Shown: positions 9,190 through 20,538, counted from the stretch's first letter. The stretch is 42,736 nt of DNA from Acidobacteriota bacterium (GCA_021813825.1 JAKAJI010000005.1:1-42736), one strand, 5' to 3'. Notes: generated by a model from the sequence alone, not told the origin. Made by a program: numbers and translations.

Positions 9190-10824
9190 ATGTCTGAATT
9201 CGAGGAAGGCGCGATGCTGAAGCATTTCCGGATCGTGTCGAAGCTCGGCGAGGGCGGGATGGGCGCGGTCTATCTGGCGCGCGATACGCGCCTGGACCGG
9301 AATGTGGCCATCAAGCTTTTGACGGCGGAATTGGCCGGCGATACGCGCCATGTGGAGCGGTTCCGGCAGGAGGCGCGGCTGGCTTCGAGCCTGAATCATC
9401 CGAACATCGCTCAGGTCTACGAGACCGGCGAGCACGAAGGCGCTCCGTTTCTGGTGATGGAGTATGTGGAAGGCGAGCCGCTGACGGCGCGAATCGCGCG
9501 CGGGCCGATGAAGCCGGCCGAGGTGCTCGATGCCGGCGCTCAGGCTGCCGACGCGCTCGATGCCGCGCACTCGCAAGGCATTGTGCACCGCGACATCAAG
9601 CCGGCGAACCTGATCTTCGACGCGCGAGGGCGGTTAAAGATATTGGACTTCGGGCTGGCGCGGAGGGAAGCGCAGGCGGCCGCGCGGGAGCCGGGAGACG
9701 GGGAAACGGTGCTGATGACGACCGGGAACCTGGTGCTCGGCACGGTCCACTACATGAGCCCGGAGCAGGCGCTGGGGCACGAGGTGGACCACCGCAGCGA
9801 TCTGTTCAGCCTGGGCGTGGTGCTGTATGAAATGTGCGCGGGGCGGCTTCCCTTTGACGGCGAGAACTCGCAGCAGGTGATTGCGAAAATCCTTTCCAGC
9901 CAGCCCGAGGCGGTGGCGCGGTTCAACTATGAGGTGCCGGAAGGGCTGGACCGCTTGATTCGGAAGTGTCTCGAGAAAGAGCGCACGCGGCGGTATCAAT
10001 CGGCTCGGGAGTTGCTAGTGGATCTGGAAAATCTGCGCCGCGACACCGGCAGCCGGGCGGCGGCTTCCGTGGTTGCGCCGAGTGTGCTGCGCGTGGTGAT
10101 CGTGGACGACGAGGAACTGGCGCGGGGACTTCTGCGCGAGTACATCCGCGCGACGCCGGGGATTGAACTGGTGGCGGAGTGCGCCAACGGTTTTGAGGCC
10201 GCCAAGATGATTCCGGCGCTTAAGCCGGACGTGGTGATTCTGGACGTGCAAATGCCGAAGCTCAATGGTTTCGAGGTGCTCGAGCTGATCGGCACGGAAA
10301 CGCCGGTGATTTTTGCTACCGCGTTTGACGATTATGCGATGCGCGCTTTCGACGCCAATGCGGTGGATTACTTGCTGAAACCGTTCAGCCTGGAGCGGTT
10401 CCAGACAGCGATCGGGCGGGTGCGGCAGCGGACAGGCCAACCGATGCCTTCTCCCACTCAGCTTGCCGCCGCGGCGCGCGCGCCGCAGGAATTTGTCGAC
10501 CGCATCGTGGTGAAGGACGGCTCGCGGGTCCACATTGTGCCGGTGAGCAAACTGGAATACGCCGAGGCGCAGGACGATTACGTGTCGCTGCATAGCGAGG
10601 GCAAGAGCTATCTGAAGCAGCAGACGATTTCGAGTCTGGAGGCGAGCCTGGATCCGCGGCGGTTCGTGCGGGTGCACCGGTCATACCTGGTGAACATCGA
10701 GTGCGTGGCGCGGATCGAGCCATACGCCAAAGACAGCCGCGTGGCGGTGCTTACGAGCGGGGCGCAACTTGCGGTGAGCCGGGCGGGCTACGACCGGCTT
10801 CGGGCGCTGCTCGAAGGAAGGTAA
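9190..10824 (+). CDS. Ser/Thr protein kinase - receiver - LytTR DNA-binding fusion
   Basis: One open frame of 544 aa. Kinase: [47 protein letters not shown]. Receiver: [32 protein letters not shown]. Lyt[35 protein letters not shown]. Confidence 0.92.
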   Translation: MSEFEEGAMLKHFRIVSKLGEGGMGAVYLARDTRLDRNVAIKLLTAELAGDTRHVERFRQEARLASSLNHPNIAQVYETGEHEGAPFLVMEYVEGEPLTARIARGPMKPAEVLDAGAQAADALDAAHSQGIVHRDIKPANLIFDARGRLKILDFGLARREAQAAAREPGDGETVLMTTGNLVLGTVHYMSPEQALGHEVDHRSDLFSLGVVLYEMCAGRLPFDGENSQQVIAKILSSQPEAVARFNYEVPEGLDRLIRKCLEKERTRRYQSARELLVDLENLRRDTGSRAAASVVAPSVLRVVIVDDEELARGLLREYIRATPGIELVAECANGFEAAKMIPALKPDVVILDVQMPKLNGFEVLELIGTETPVIFATAFDDYAMRAFDANAVDYLLKPFSLERFQTAIGRVRQRTGQPMPSPTQLAAAARAPQEFVDRIVVKDGSRVHIVPVSKLEYAEAQDDYVSLHSEGKSYLKQQTISSLEASLDPRRFVRVHRSYLVNIECVARIEPYAKDSRVAVLTSGAQLAVSRAGYDRLRALLEGR

Positions 10825-10832
10825 GCGGCGCC

Positions 10833-11638
10833 TCAGCCGCCATCGGCGAACTCGGGATAGAGCATCGAGCCGCCGTCGACGACCAAGCTGTGGCCGGTGA
10901 TGAAGTCGGCTTCATCGGATGCGAGCCAGACGGCGACGCGGGCGACGTCTTCCGGCTGGCCGATGCGGCCGTAGGGGATGAGCTTCAGAAGTTGCTGCAG
11001 GGCTTCGGGCGTGGCCCAAGCGGAGTGATTGAGCGGGGTCTGGATGGCGCCGGGGGCAATGCTGTTGACGCGGATACGGTGGGGCGCCACTTCCTGGGCG
11101 AGAGTCTTCATCATCATCATGACGCCGCCCTTCGACGCCGCGTAATTGACGTGGCCGGCCCATGGGATCGCCTCGTGAACCGAACTGATGCAGATGATCT
11201 TTCCGGCGGCGCGGGAAACCTCGGGCACGACGCCACGCCGCTTGAACTCCTTGATGGCCTCGCGGGCGCAAAGAAACTGGCCGGTCAAATTGATGCTGAG
11301 GACGCGGTTCCACTGAGCGAGGGTCATGGTGTCGATACTCGCGTCCTGCTGCACGCCGGCGTTGTTGACCAGAATGTCGAGAGTGCCAAACTCCTGGATG
11401 GCGCGGGCAAACATGGCGCGGACCTGGGCTTCGTCGGAGACGTCAGCCTCGCAGGCGAAGGCGCGGCCACCGGCGGCGGCGATGCGGTCCACGGTTTCCT
11501 GCGCGGCGGCCAGATTGGGCCCGACATAGTTCACACAGACGTCGGCGCCGGCCTCGCCGAGTGCGATAGCGATGGAATGGCCGATTCCGGAAGTTGCGCC
11601 GGTGACGAGCGCCTTCTGACGGGCGAGCAGGCGGGAGG

Positions 11639-11642
<4 letters not shown>
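10833..11642 (-). CDS. Short-chain dehydrogenase/reductase
   Basis: KALVTGATSGIGHSIA (TGxxxGIG), NNAG, YAASKGG; start at 11642 (MTSRLLARQ) gives an ATGA overlap with the upstream gene. Confidence 0.9.
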
Positions 11643-13588
<1,946 letters not shown>

Positions 13589-13709
13589 CTTTTTATTGCA
13601 TCACAAGAACGGCTTGAGACCATACCCTGAACCGGGTATTTTCATAAAGATCCGGTGACGGCGTTCAGATTGGGCGACAGGAGTCGACGGCGCCGCCAGC
13701 GGCGAATTC

Positions 13710-15830
13710 TCAAGCCGATTTGTTGGCCCCCGCCGGACCAGAAGGCGCCAGGGGGAGCGAACGGAGAGCTTTCCCGGTGGCGGCGAGGATGGCGTTGCGG
13801 ATCGCGGGCGCGATGGTGACGATGGGCGTTTCGCCGGCGCCGGCGGAGTCGAGGTCGCGGCGATTGACGAGCACTGTTGCCAGTTCCGGCAGGTCCGAGA
13901 AGCGGGGAACGCGATAGCGGCTGAGGGCGGGATTGGTGATCCGGGAGCCTTCGAATTCGATGGCTTCGAACAGGGCCCCGCCGATGCCCATCAACACGGC
14001 GCCCTCGACCTGGTTCTTCAAGTGGTCCGGGTTGACGATGGCGCCGCATTCAAACGCCGTGGATACGCGGCGGACGCGGACTCGTTGGCTTGCCTCCTCG
14101 ATCTCGATCTCGACGCAATTGGCGACGAACGAGCCTTTCTCCATGCCGCAGGCGAGGCCGAAGCCACGCCCGGCACCGCTTTTTTCCCGACCCCAGCCGA
14201 AGCGGCCGGTAGCGGCTTCGAGCACAGCGCGCACGCGCGGCTCTTTCAGGTTGGCCAGGCGGAATTCGAGCGGGCCGGAACCGGAGGCGGCGGCGAGGTC
14301 GTCGATATGGGACTCGCGGACGAAGTGATTTGCCGTCGCGGCCAAGCCGCGATACGATCCCTGCCGGAGCGGGGAGCGAGTGGGGTGAAAGGCGATGAGT
14401 TGATGGGGAATGTCGTAGGGCGTCGCCAGACCCGAGGGCCCGGAGTTGTAGTTGTGAAATTCCCAGGCCAGAAGCTTGCCGCTGCCGGCCGTCGCGCCGC
14501 GCACTTCGATGAGCCCGGCCGGGCGCAGGTAGGCAAAGCGAAACTCCTCCTCGCGCGACCAAACGACTTTCACCGGGCGGTTCGTGGCCTTAGCCAGGCG
14601 CGCCGCCTCGATGGCGCACTCGCCGGTGTGCTTGCCGCCGTAGCCGGAACCGCAGTCGGGCATCAGGACATGCACTTTCTTAATGTCGAGGCCGAAGGCT
14701 TCGGCCAATTCCTCCCGCACGCCGAAGGGGCGCTGGGTGCCGGTCCAAACCGTGAGGCCGTCCCGCGTCCACTCGGCAACCGCAGCGCGCGGTTCGAGCG
14801 GGACGTGGGCGATGTAAGCGACCGTGTAACGGCCCTCGACTGTGTGCGCGGCCTGTCCCCAGGCGGAGGCGACATCGCCAGCGCGGACGGCGTCTTCGGC
14901 CGGTCCCGTGGGGTTGTGCTTGAAGTAGTCGAACACTTCCGAGTTCGACGGCCCGGCCGGAGTGCTCCAGTTTGCCTTGACTCGGGCGAGCGCGCGAGCG
15001 GCGGCGCGGGCGCTCGGAGCCGCGGCCCCGACGAACTTTCCATCGTGGACAATGGTTGCTCCGCCGGTTTCCGGCGCGGCGCTCAGGTCGACGGAAGCCA
15101 GGTCTGCATCCCAGGCCGGAGGGCGAAGCACTTTGCCGTGCAGCATGCCAGGCCGGGTGATGTCGGAGGGATAGCGATGGGCGCCGGTGACGATATCACG
15201 GGCATTGATTTTGGCGACGGACTCGCCGCGCGGCCGGCTGATCTGCTCTTTCCCGATGGTGCGGGTGATCGCCTGGCCATGGGTCAGTTCGCCGTAGCTC
15301 GCCGAGCGGCCGGATTTCGGGTCGCGTACGCAGCCGTCCGCGGCCTCGAGCGTTTCCGGTTTGACGCCCCATTTTTGGGCCGCCAGTTCGAGGAGCGCCT
15401 GACGCGCCGCCACGCCAGCAGCACGCATCCGCGGCGCCATGGTGGGCGTTGTCCGGCTGCCGAATGTGCCCATGTCGAAGGGCGTACGAGCGGTGTCGCC
15501 CATCACCATCTCAACCTGGCCGGCGGCCACACGCAGTTCCTCGGCAACCGCCTGCGTCAGCGCTGTGCGGCTGTTCTGGCCGACTTCGACTTTGCCGGTG
15601 AACGCGGTGACGCGGCCGTCGGGGCCGATGTGCAGCCAGGCTTCGACGTCGTCCGGCAACGGTTCTCCGCGCCACGCCCCGCGGGCGCGGCCGGACTCCT
15701 GCGCGGCGGCCGAATGGGGAATCAGCACAAGCAGACCGCCGCCGGCAAAGAGCTTGAGAACATCCCGGCGCTCGGTCTCAAAATGGTAGGAGGGTTTCTC
15801 GAGGAGTTCGTAGCGCTCGCGTTCAGGCAT
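13710..15830 (-). CDS. Molybdopterin-binding subunit of a xanthine dehydrogenase-family / isoquinoline 1-oxidoreductase-like enzyme
   Basis: Leader ERRDVLKLFAGGGLLVLIPHSAAA; FTGKVEVGQNSRTALTQAVAEEL; PDCGSGYGGKHTGECAIEAARLAKAT; STAFECGAIVNPDHLKNQVEGAVLMGIGGALFEAI. Confidence 0.88.
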   Translation of the reverse strand: MPERERYELLEKPSYHFETERRDVLKLFAGGGLLVLIPHSAAAQESGRARGAWRGEPLPDDVEAWLHIGPDGRVTAFTGKVEVGQNSRTALTQAVAEELRVAAGQVEMVMGDTARTPFDMGTFGSRTTPTMAPRMRAAGVAARQALLELAAQKWGVKPETLEAADGCVRDPKSGRSASYGELTHGQAITRTIGKEQISRPRGESVAKINARDIVTGAHRYPSDITRPGMLHGKVLRPPAWDADLASVDLSAAPETGGATIVHDGKFVGAAAPSARAAARALARVKANWSTPAGPSNSEVFDYFKHNPTGPAEDAVRAGDVASAWGQAAHTVEGRYTVAYIAHVPLEPRAAVAEWTRDGLTVWTGTQRPFGVREELAEAFGLDIKKVHVLMPDCGSGYGGKHTGECAIEAARLAKATNRPVKVVWSREEEFRFAYLRPAGLIEVRGATAGSGKLLAWEFHNYNSGPSGLATPYDIPHQLIAFHPTRSPLRQGSYRGLAATANHFVRESHIDDLAAASGSGPLEFRLANLKEPRVRAVLEAATGRFGWGREKSGAGRGFGLACGMEKGSFVANCVEIEIEEASQRVRVRRVSTAFECGAIVNPDHLKNQVEGAVLMGIGGALFEAIEFEGSRITNPALSRYRVPRFSDLPELATVLVNRRDLDSAGAGETPIVTIAPAIRNAILAATGKALRSLPLAPSGPAGANKSA

Positions 15831-16281
15831 GACGTCCTCCTGTCGAAAGCGAGCGGAGTGCCTGCAGAATCCTTGGGTATGTGCCGCACCGGCAGATGTT
15901 GCCGTTGAGTGCGCGGCGTGCTTCGGCTTCGTCCGGGTGCGGATGGCGCGCGAGCAGCGAAACGCAACTGAGGATCATGCCCGCGGTGCAGTAGCCGCAC
16001 TGCATCGCACCCGCGTCGAGAAAGGCCTGCTGCACCGGATGGAGTTTTCCATCGGTTTCCAGGCCCTCGATGGTGGTGATTTCGCGGTCTGCGACGGCAC
16101 TGAGCGGCGTGATGCAGGAGCGGAGGGCCGAGCCCTGCACGAGAACCGTACAGGCGCCGCACTGGCCCTCGCCGCAGCCATACTTCGTTCCTGTTAGTCC
16201 GAGATCGTCGCGGAGGAATTCCAGCAGGCTCTGGTCCGGATCGTGTGGGGTAACTTCCTTGCCGTTGACCCGCAGTTTCAT
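15823..16281 (-). CDS. 2Fe-2S-binding subunit of the adjacent molybdenum oxidoreductase
   Basis: YGCGEGQCGACTVLVQG and CGYCTAGMILSCVSLL...NGNICRCGTYPRI; start at MKLRVNGKEV (16281); overlaps the large subunit by 8 nt. Confidence 0.92.
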   Translation of the reverse strand: MKLRVNGKEVTPHDPDQSLLEFLRDDLGLTGTKYGCGEGQCGACTVLVQGSALRSCITPLSAVADREITTIEGLETDGKLHPVQQAFLDAGAMQCGYCTAGMILSCVSLLARHPHPDEAEARRALNGNICRCGTYPRILQALRSLSTGGRHA

Positions 16282-16465
16282 GAGCTTGGCGCGCCCTCCC
16301 TTCAACCGGCGGCGAGCAGCGAAACACGCCCGCCGGATGGTTTGATGATACTGCGCGGAGCAGCGCGGCGGAGTGGGCAGAAGGACGTACGCTGGAGCGC
16401 GGTTTCACTTTGAAACGGGGGAGGGTTCCGCGGAGAGTGAGTCTTCCCGCTTGCACTATGAAGGC

Positions 16466-17584
16466 GTGAACCCGACTCCGAAGAACGTAGGCAATGGGAT
16501 GTTTCCGGGCGAGGATCGCGAGGCCCGCCGGCGCGCCATTCTGCTCGCCGTCTGCCAGATGGACAAACAGTTTGGACCCGGCGCGGTACTGCATCTGGGA
16601 TCGCGGAATCTGCTCCCGGTTACGGTGATTTCAACGGGGTCGATCTCGATCGACGACGCGTTGGGTGTAGGGGGATTTCCGCGAGGACGAGTGGTGGAAA
16701 TCTATGGCCCGGAGTCTTCGGGCAAGACGACGCTGGCGCTGCAGGTGATCGCGGAGGCGCAGAAGGCCGGCGGAACAGCGGCATTCGTGGACGCCGAGCA
16801 CGCGCTCGACCCGACCTATGCGCGGAACATCGGTGTGGACCTGGATAATCTGGTCGTTTCGCAGCCCGACTGCGGCGAACAGGCGCTGGAGATTGCCGGC
16901 GGGCTGATCAACAGCGCGGCGTTCGATGTCCTGGTAGTGGACTCGGTGGCTGCGCTCGTTCCGAAGGCGGAACTGGATGGGGAGATGGGTGACAGCCACA
17001 TGGGACTGCATGCGCGGCTCATGTCCCAGGCGCTTCGGAAGTTGAATGGGTCGGTGGCGCGGACCAACTCGCTGCTGATCTTCATCAACCAGATCCGGGA
17101 AAAGATCGGTGTGATGTTCGGCAATCCGGAAACGACCACCGGGGGGCGGGCGCTGAAGTTCTATGCCTCAGTGCGCGCCGAAGTTCGGCGTGGTGCGGCG
17201 ATCAAGGACGGGGAAACCGTGATTGGGAGCCGGACGAAGGTGAAGATCGTGAAAAACAAAGTGGCCTCTCCGTTCCGCGAAGCCGAGGTGGACATGCTGT
17301 TCGGGCGGGGGTTCTCGCGCGAGAGCGACCTGCTTGACTACGGGGTGGCGCAGGGCGTCGTAGAAAAAAGCGGGAACTGGTTCAGCTTTCGCGGCGAGAG
17401 GATTGGGCAGGGACGTGAGAACGCACGCGCGTACCTGATCGAGCACGCCGAAATCGCCTCGCTGATCGACAGCGAACTGCGTCAGAAGCTGGGTTTCACG
17501 CCTGAGCCCCGCACGGCGGGAAACTCCGCGAAGCCGGCAACGGCTGAGCCAGCCGGCGTCGCAGCACGTGCGAAGACCGCCTGA
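16466..17584 (+). CDS. recA: Recombinase RecA
   Basis: [124 protein letters not shown]. Track start 16373 is likely too long; GTG 16466 or ATG 16499 more plausible. Confidence 0.95.
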   Translation: MNPTPKNVGNGMFPGEDREARRRAILLAVCQMDKQFGPGAVLHLGSRNLLPVTVISTGSISIDDALGVGGFPRGRVVEIYGPESSGKTTLALQVIAEAQKAGGTAAFVDAEHALDPTYARNIGVDLDNLVVSQPDCGEQALEIAGGLINSAAFDVLVVDSVAALVPKAELDGEMGDSHMGLHARLMSQALRKLNGSVARTNSLLIFINQIREKIGVMFGNPETTTGGRALKFYASVRAEVRRGAAIKDGETVIGSRTKVKIVKNKVASPFREAEVDMLFGRGFSRESDLLDYGVAQGVVEKSGNWFSFRGERIGQGRENARAYLIEHAEIASLIDSELRQKLGFTPEPRTAGNSAKPATAEPAGVAARAKTA

Positions 17585-17586
17585 AC

Positions 17587-17603
17587 CCGCCTTCCGAGGG
17601 CGG
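17587..17603 (+). terminator. Weak candidate hairpin downstream of recA
   Basis: CCGCC-TTCCGAG-GGCGG followed by CGTCTTCTCTCC; no strong T tract. Confidence 0.3.
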
Positions 17604-17737
17604 CGTCTTCTCTCCCTGAAGGCGGCAGCAAGCGCGTTTTCTCCGGTCTGAGGCCTTGAAAAGCCCGTCTGGTGAGGGTTTGATGCAACTTTGTGCAAAT
17701 TTTGCCTGAAAAATGGTGGTTTTCTGCCTCCAGGCTC

Positions 17738-17767
17738 TTTACAACGGGCGAAGTTCGCCGGTATGAT
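17738..17767 (+). promoter_or_regulatory. Candidate sigma70-type promoter for HU with palindrome in the spacer
   Basis: TTTACA (17738-17743), 18-nt spacer, TATGAT (17762-17767); spacer contains GGCGAA-G-TTCGCC (17747-17759). Confidence 0.5.
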
Positions 17768-17884
17768 TTAGTAGCGAAACACAACGAGGTGATTATGTTT
17801 TAGGATCGCCTCGGGTGGGCGCCCGGACTCGCGAGCGTTGCGATTGACCGGCGCGTTACTCAAGTCAGGACTAAGGAGAGCAAC

Positions 17885-18190
17885 ATGGCAGCAGCAACGA
17901 AGATGACCCAGTCGCAAGTCGTGAAGGAACTGGCGGAGACGACGGGCGTCGCCACCAAAGTAGCGAAGCACTTTGTAACCGCGTTCGCGGAGATGGCGGT
18001 TCGCGAAACCAAGAAGACCGGGATGTTCGTGATCCCAGGCATTGGCCGCCTCGTGCGCGTGGAGCGCAAGGCGCGCATGGGCCGGAATCCAGCAACGGGC
18101 GCGGCGATCAAGATCCCGGCCAAGAAGGTGGTCAAGTTCCGGGTGGCCAAGGCCGTGAAGGACGCGATCGTTCCGCCGAAGAAGAAGTAA
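17885..18190 (+). CDS. HU/IHF family DNA-binding protein
   Basis: MTQSQVVKELAETTGVATKVAKHFVTAFAEMAVRE...GIGRLVRVERKARMGRNPATGAAIKIPAKKVVKFRVAKAVKDAI. Confidence 0.93.
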   Translation: MAAATKMTQSQVVKELAETTGVATKVAKHFVTAFAEMAVRETKKTGMFVIPGIGRLVRVERKARMGRNPATGAAIKIPAKKVVKFRVAKAVKDAIVPPKKK

Positions 18191-18220
18191 AGGCGGGTGA
18201 GCGAGCGCCGAAAATGAGAG

Positions 18221-18258
18221 AGGCCCCGAGGACTCGAGTCCGCGGGGCCTTCTTTCTT
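18221..18258 (+). terminator. Rho-independent terminator downstream of HU
   Basis: AGGCCCCG (18221-18228) pairs with CGGGGCCT (18243-18250), nested palindrome GGACTCGAGTCC (18230-18241), then TCTTTCTTT. Confidence 0.75.
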
Positions 18259-18311
18259 TGAGAAGTCGAACTAGAACCGGTCCAAGGACGTGCGGACCGT
18301 TTCGGGAAGCC

Positions 18312-18485
18312 CTAGGCCTGCTTCTTTTCGTCGACGCTGTTGTCTTCTGTCTTCAAGGCATCCTTGAAGCTTTTAATACCCTCACCCAAGCCCTTGGCAA
18401 CCTCAGGGATTTTCTTGCCACCGAACAACAGCACGGCGACAACCAGGATTACCAGCAACTCGGGCAGGCCAATCGAACGCAGCAT
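18312..18485 (-). CDS. tatA: Twin-arginine translocase TatA/TatE family protein
   Basis: [44 protein letters not shown]; start at 18485 rather than the 18815 of the track ORF. Confidence 0.92.
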   Translation of the reverse strand: MLRSIGLPELLVILVVAVLLFGGKKIPEVAKGLGEGIKSFKDALKTEDNSVDEKKQA

Positions 18486-18507
18486 GAGGCCTCCTTTGCT
18501 ATCTATT

Positions 18508-19146
18508 TCATTGTAGGTAGGCGTTCCGTCCGGCGTCAAGGCCGGGTTTCGCGGCTGGGCGCCCGGCTCCCCGTGACGGCGGCGCAAGAAACGTGGCGCA
18601 GAGCAAGAAGAGCACCATCGCGCACAGGAAAGCCGATGGCGGCTCAGGCGCGGGAGACGCCTGGAACGACCCGTAAGGCCCTGGGCCAAAATACTGAAGG
18701 TCGAGAGGACCCATCGACGTCGAAAGAAGCGTGATCGGGCCGTAGGCAGGCCCCATAAGGGGGCCGATCGGCGAAGAGAGGTCGTAATTGCCGAGGTTCG
18801 CGTTGGAAATAGCAACGATGTCCACAGCCCCCACGCCGAAACCTGCCGTGTCAGCCGCCGGGTTGGCGAAGACGTAGGCCGAGCCGATGTCCAGCGGCAG
18901 AACCCCGATTCCGGAGATTCCCACGGTAGCCGACCCTGGCGCCAGAGCGAGCCGGTACTCGCCGCCTGCGGCGCGCACGATGTTGCTGGTATCGCCGGCG
19001 CCGGAAAACGTGATGGCCTGTCCGGCGAGGGAATCGTCGCCGAGCCAGCCGATGCCGTAGGCTTGAATCGTGAAGGTGAGCTCGCCGGCGTGGGCGCAAA
19101 CCAGAGACAGAACGGAAACGAGAATCATGTGCGCCCTGGGTTGCAT
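18508..19146 (-). CDS. Secreted protein with possible PEP-CTERM-like tail
   Basis: N-terminal signal peptide; C-terminus [33 protein letters not shown] motif, hydrophobic helix, basic residues. Confidence 0.55.
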   Translation of the reverse strand: MQPRAHMILVSVLSLVCAHAGELTFTIQAYGIGWLGDDSLAGQAITFSGAGDTSNIVRAAGGEYRLALAPGSATVGISGIGVLPLDIGSAYVFANPAADTAGFGVGAVDIVAISNANLGNYDLSSPIGPLMGPAYGPITLLSTSMGPLDLQYFGPGPYGSFQASPAPEPPSAFLCAMVLFLLCATFLAPPSRGAGRPAAKPGLDAGRNAYLQ

Positions 19147-19202
19147 CTTGCTTAGCCCGGCAGTGGGCCCGTTATAGTAGTGGGAACCAGGAGGAAACTT
19201 CT

Positions 19203-19352
19203 GTGCCGTCTAAGACCGGAAAGTTCGACCAGGGGAGCGAGGTGCGGAAGCTGGCGCGCGAGCGCGTAGGTCCGGTGAAGCCTTCACGGCCGATCCCGGA
19301 GAAAACCAAGCGGCGCAAGGCGAAGCACAAGAAGCAGGAAAACGCAGAATAG
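19203..19352 (+). CDS. Small basic protein (49 aa), not in the supplied ORF track
   Basis: GTG start preceded by AGGAGG (caggaggaaacttctGTG); translation (M)PSKTGKFDQGSEVRKLARERVGPVKPSRPIPEKTKRRKAKHKKQENAE*. Confidence 0.65.
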   Translation: MPSKTGKFDQGSEVRKLARERVGPVKPSRPIPEKTKRRKAKHKKQENAE

Positions 19353-19359
19353 CCTGCGC

Positions 19360-20067
19360 TCAGGGCTGGAAGGCCGCTCCGATGAGCCGGAACACCAGCG
19401 GAATGAACCAGGCCGGGGTGATGACGAGGAACGCCTTCCCTTTCGAGGTTCGCGCCAGCGCGGCGAGGCTGAGCCCGAGCATGACGATGTACCAGACCTC
19501 AAACAACGAAAAGAAGTTCAGTAAAGCATAAGGGATTCCCTTCAAACTGTCGAAAAAGATATCAAGGCCGAAGGGAGGCTGGAGTTGCTGGACGGACTCG
19601 ATCTCGTCGCCTTTCAGCTTGATGACAATATAGCCGGCGATCACCTGCACGACGGTGATGATGGAGCAGGCACTGAGAAGGGAGAAAATACTTGAAAACT
19701 CGATCTTGACACCCATTATCGAGCACGCAATGCCAACCAGCCATGCGGAGATCAGCAGCATCCCTACAACGAGCACGGGGCTTGCAACGGAAAAGCCGTA
19801 GGTGGCGGCCCTGATCGCGGGCAAGGCCTTTGCAAACTGGTCGTGCGAGAGGTTTGGCGGAGGGTTCAACTCGATCACCCGTAGAGTCACCGGGACAATC
19901 GCGAGGCTTACCACCAAGACAACGGCACAAAGCAAGGCTAAGGGGAAAATCCAGAACCCCCTCTTGGAGGCGTACTTAGCTGCTCCTCCTGGATCGATCA
20001 GTGCGTTGAAAGTGCCCGAAACGGATTCGCCGAACGTGGCCCGGCCGGCTTGGGTCGCTGCAGTCAT
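19360..20067 (-). CDS. Yip1-like integral membrane protein
   Basis: Several hydrophobic segments; GESVSGTFNALIDPGGAAKYASKRGFWIFPLALLC and LLSACSIITVVQVIAGYIVIKLKG resemble Yip1-domain proteins. Confidence 0.6.
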   Translation of the reverse strand: MTAATQAGRATFGESVSGTFNALIDPGGAAKYASKRGFWIFPLALLCAVVLVVSLAIVPVTLRVIELNPPPNLSHDQFAKALPAIRAATYGFSVASPVLVVGMLLISAWLVGIACSIMGVKIEFSSIFSLLSACSIITVVQVIAGYIVIKLKGDEIESVQQLQPPFGLDIFFDSLKGIPYALLNFFSLFEVWYIVMLGLSLAALARTSKGKAFLVITPAWFIPLVFRLIGAAFQP

Positions 20068-20243
20068 GGTGCTGCTCCCTTCTTCGCGTGCGGAACAAGA
20101 GAAAACGCACAGCCCGCGCCGCGGAGCAAAATTACCCTATCTTCGGTGGAATTATAGCGCCGGTTCCTGTTTCCGCGAGCGGATATTGCCTGGATTCCGG
20201 TTGGGGCTGAATAGGGATTCAGCCGGGCGGTATCTTGAAAAGG

Positions 20244-20408
20244 ATGCTTGCAGACCGCGAAAAGCTGAGGTGGGGGCTTGCCGCCTACGGGATTTTGGCG
20301 GCACTGGCAGGGTTGACGCTGCGCGGCCCGTTCCGGATCGCCGTCCTGATTCTCCTGGCCGGTCTCGCGGTAAAGACCTGGATCGGCATCCTGAGAGATG
20401 GCTCTTAG
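20244..20408 (+). CDS. Small membrane protein (54 aa), not in the supplied ORF track
   Basis: MLADREKLRWGLAAYGILAALAGLTLRGPFRIAVLILLAGLAVKTWIGILRDGS*; two hydrophobic stretches. Confidence 0.5.
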   Translation: MLADREKLRWGLAAYGILAALAGLTLRGPFRIAVLILLAGLAVKTWIGILRDGS

Positions 20409-20515
20409 CGCCCTTGCGATTTCATTTTGAAACACCTGTGCCTGCCTGAACTGGCTTCGCTCCCAGTTCGGAACACCGAGTTGTTCCTGGAAAAAGCCCT
20501 AGCTTTGATTTCAGT

Positions 20516-20538
20516 CACTTAAGTGTCACCTTAAGGTG
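20516..20538. promoter_or_regulatory. Tandem perfect palindromes upstream of the sigma-factor gene
   Basis: CACTTAAGTG (20516-20525) and CACCTTAAGGTG (20527-20538), 1 nt apart, 70 nt before the ATG at 20608. Confidence 0.5.

Noticed and set aside
13622-13639. ATACCC-N6-GGGTAT hairpin upstream of the glycogen debranching enzyme gene
   Set aside because: Only 6-bp arms and no supporting context; could be chance
14022-15908. 628-aa plus-strand ORF opposite the molybdopterin subunit gene
   Set aside because: Antisense shadow ORF with biased composition and no family motifs
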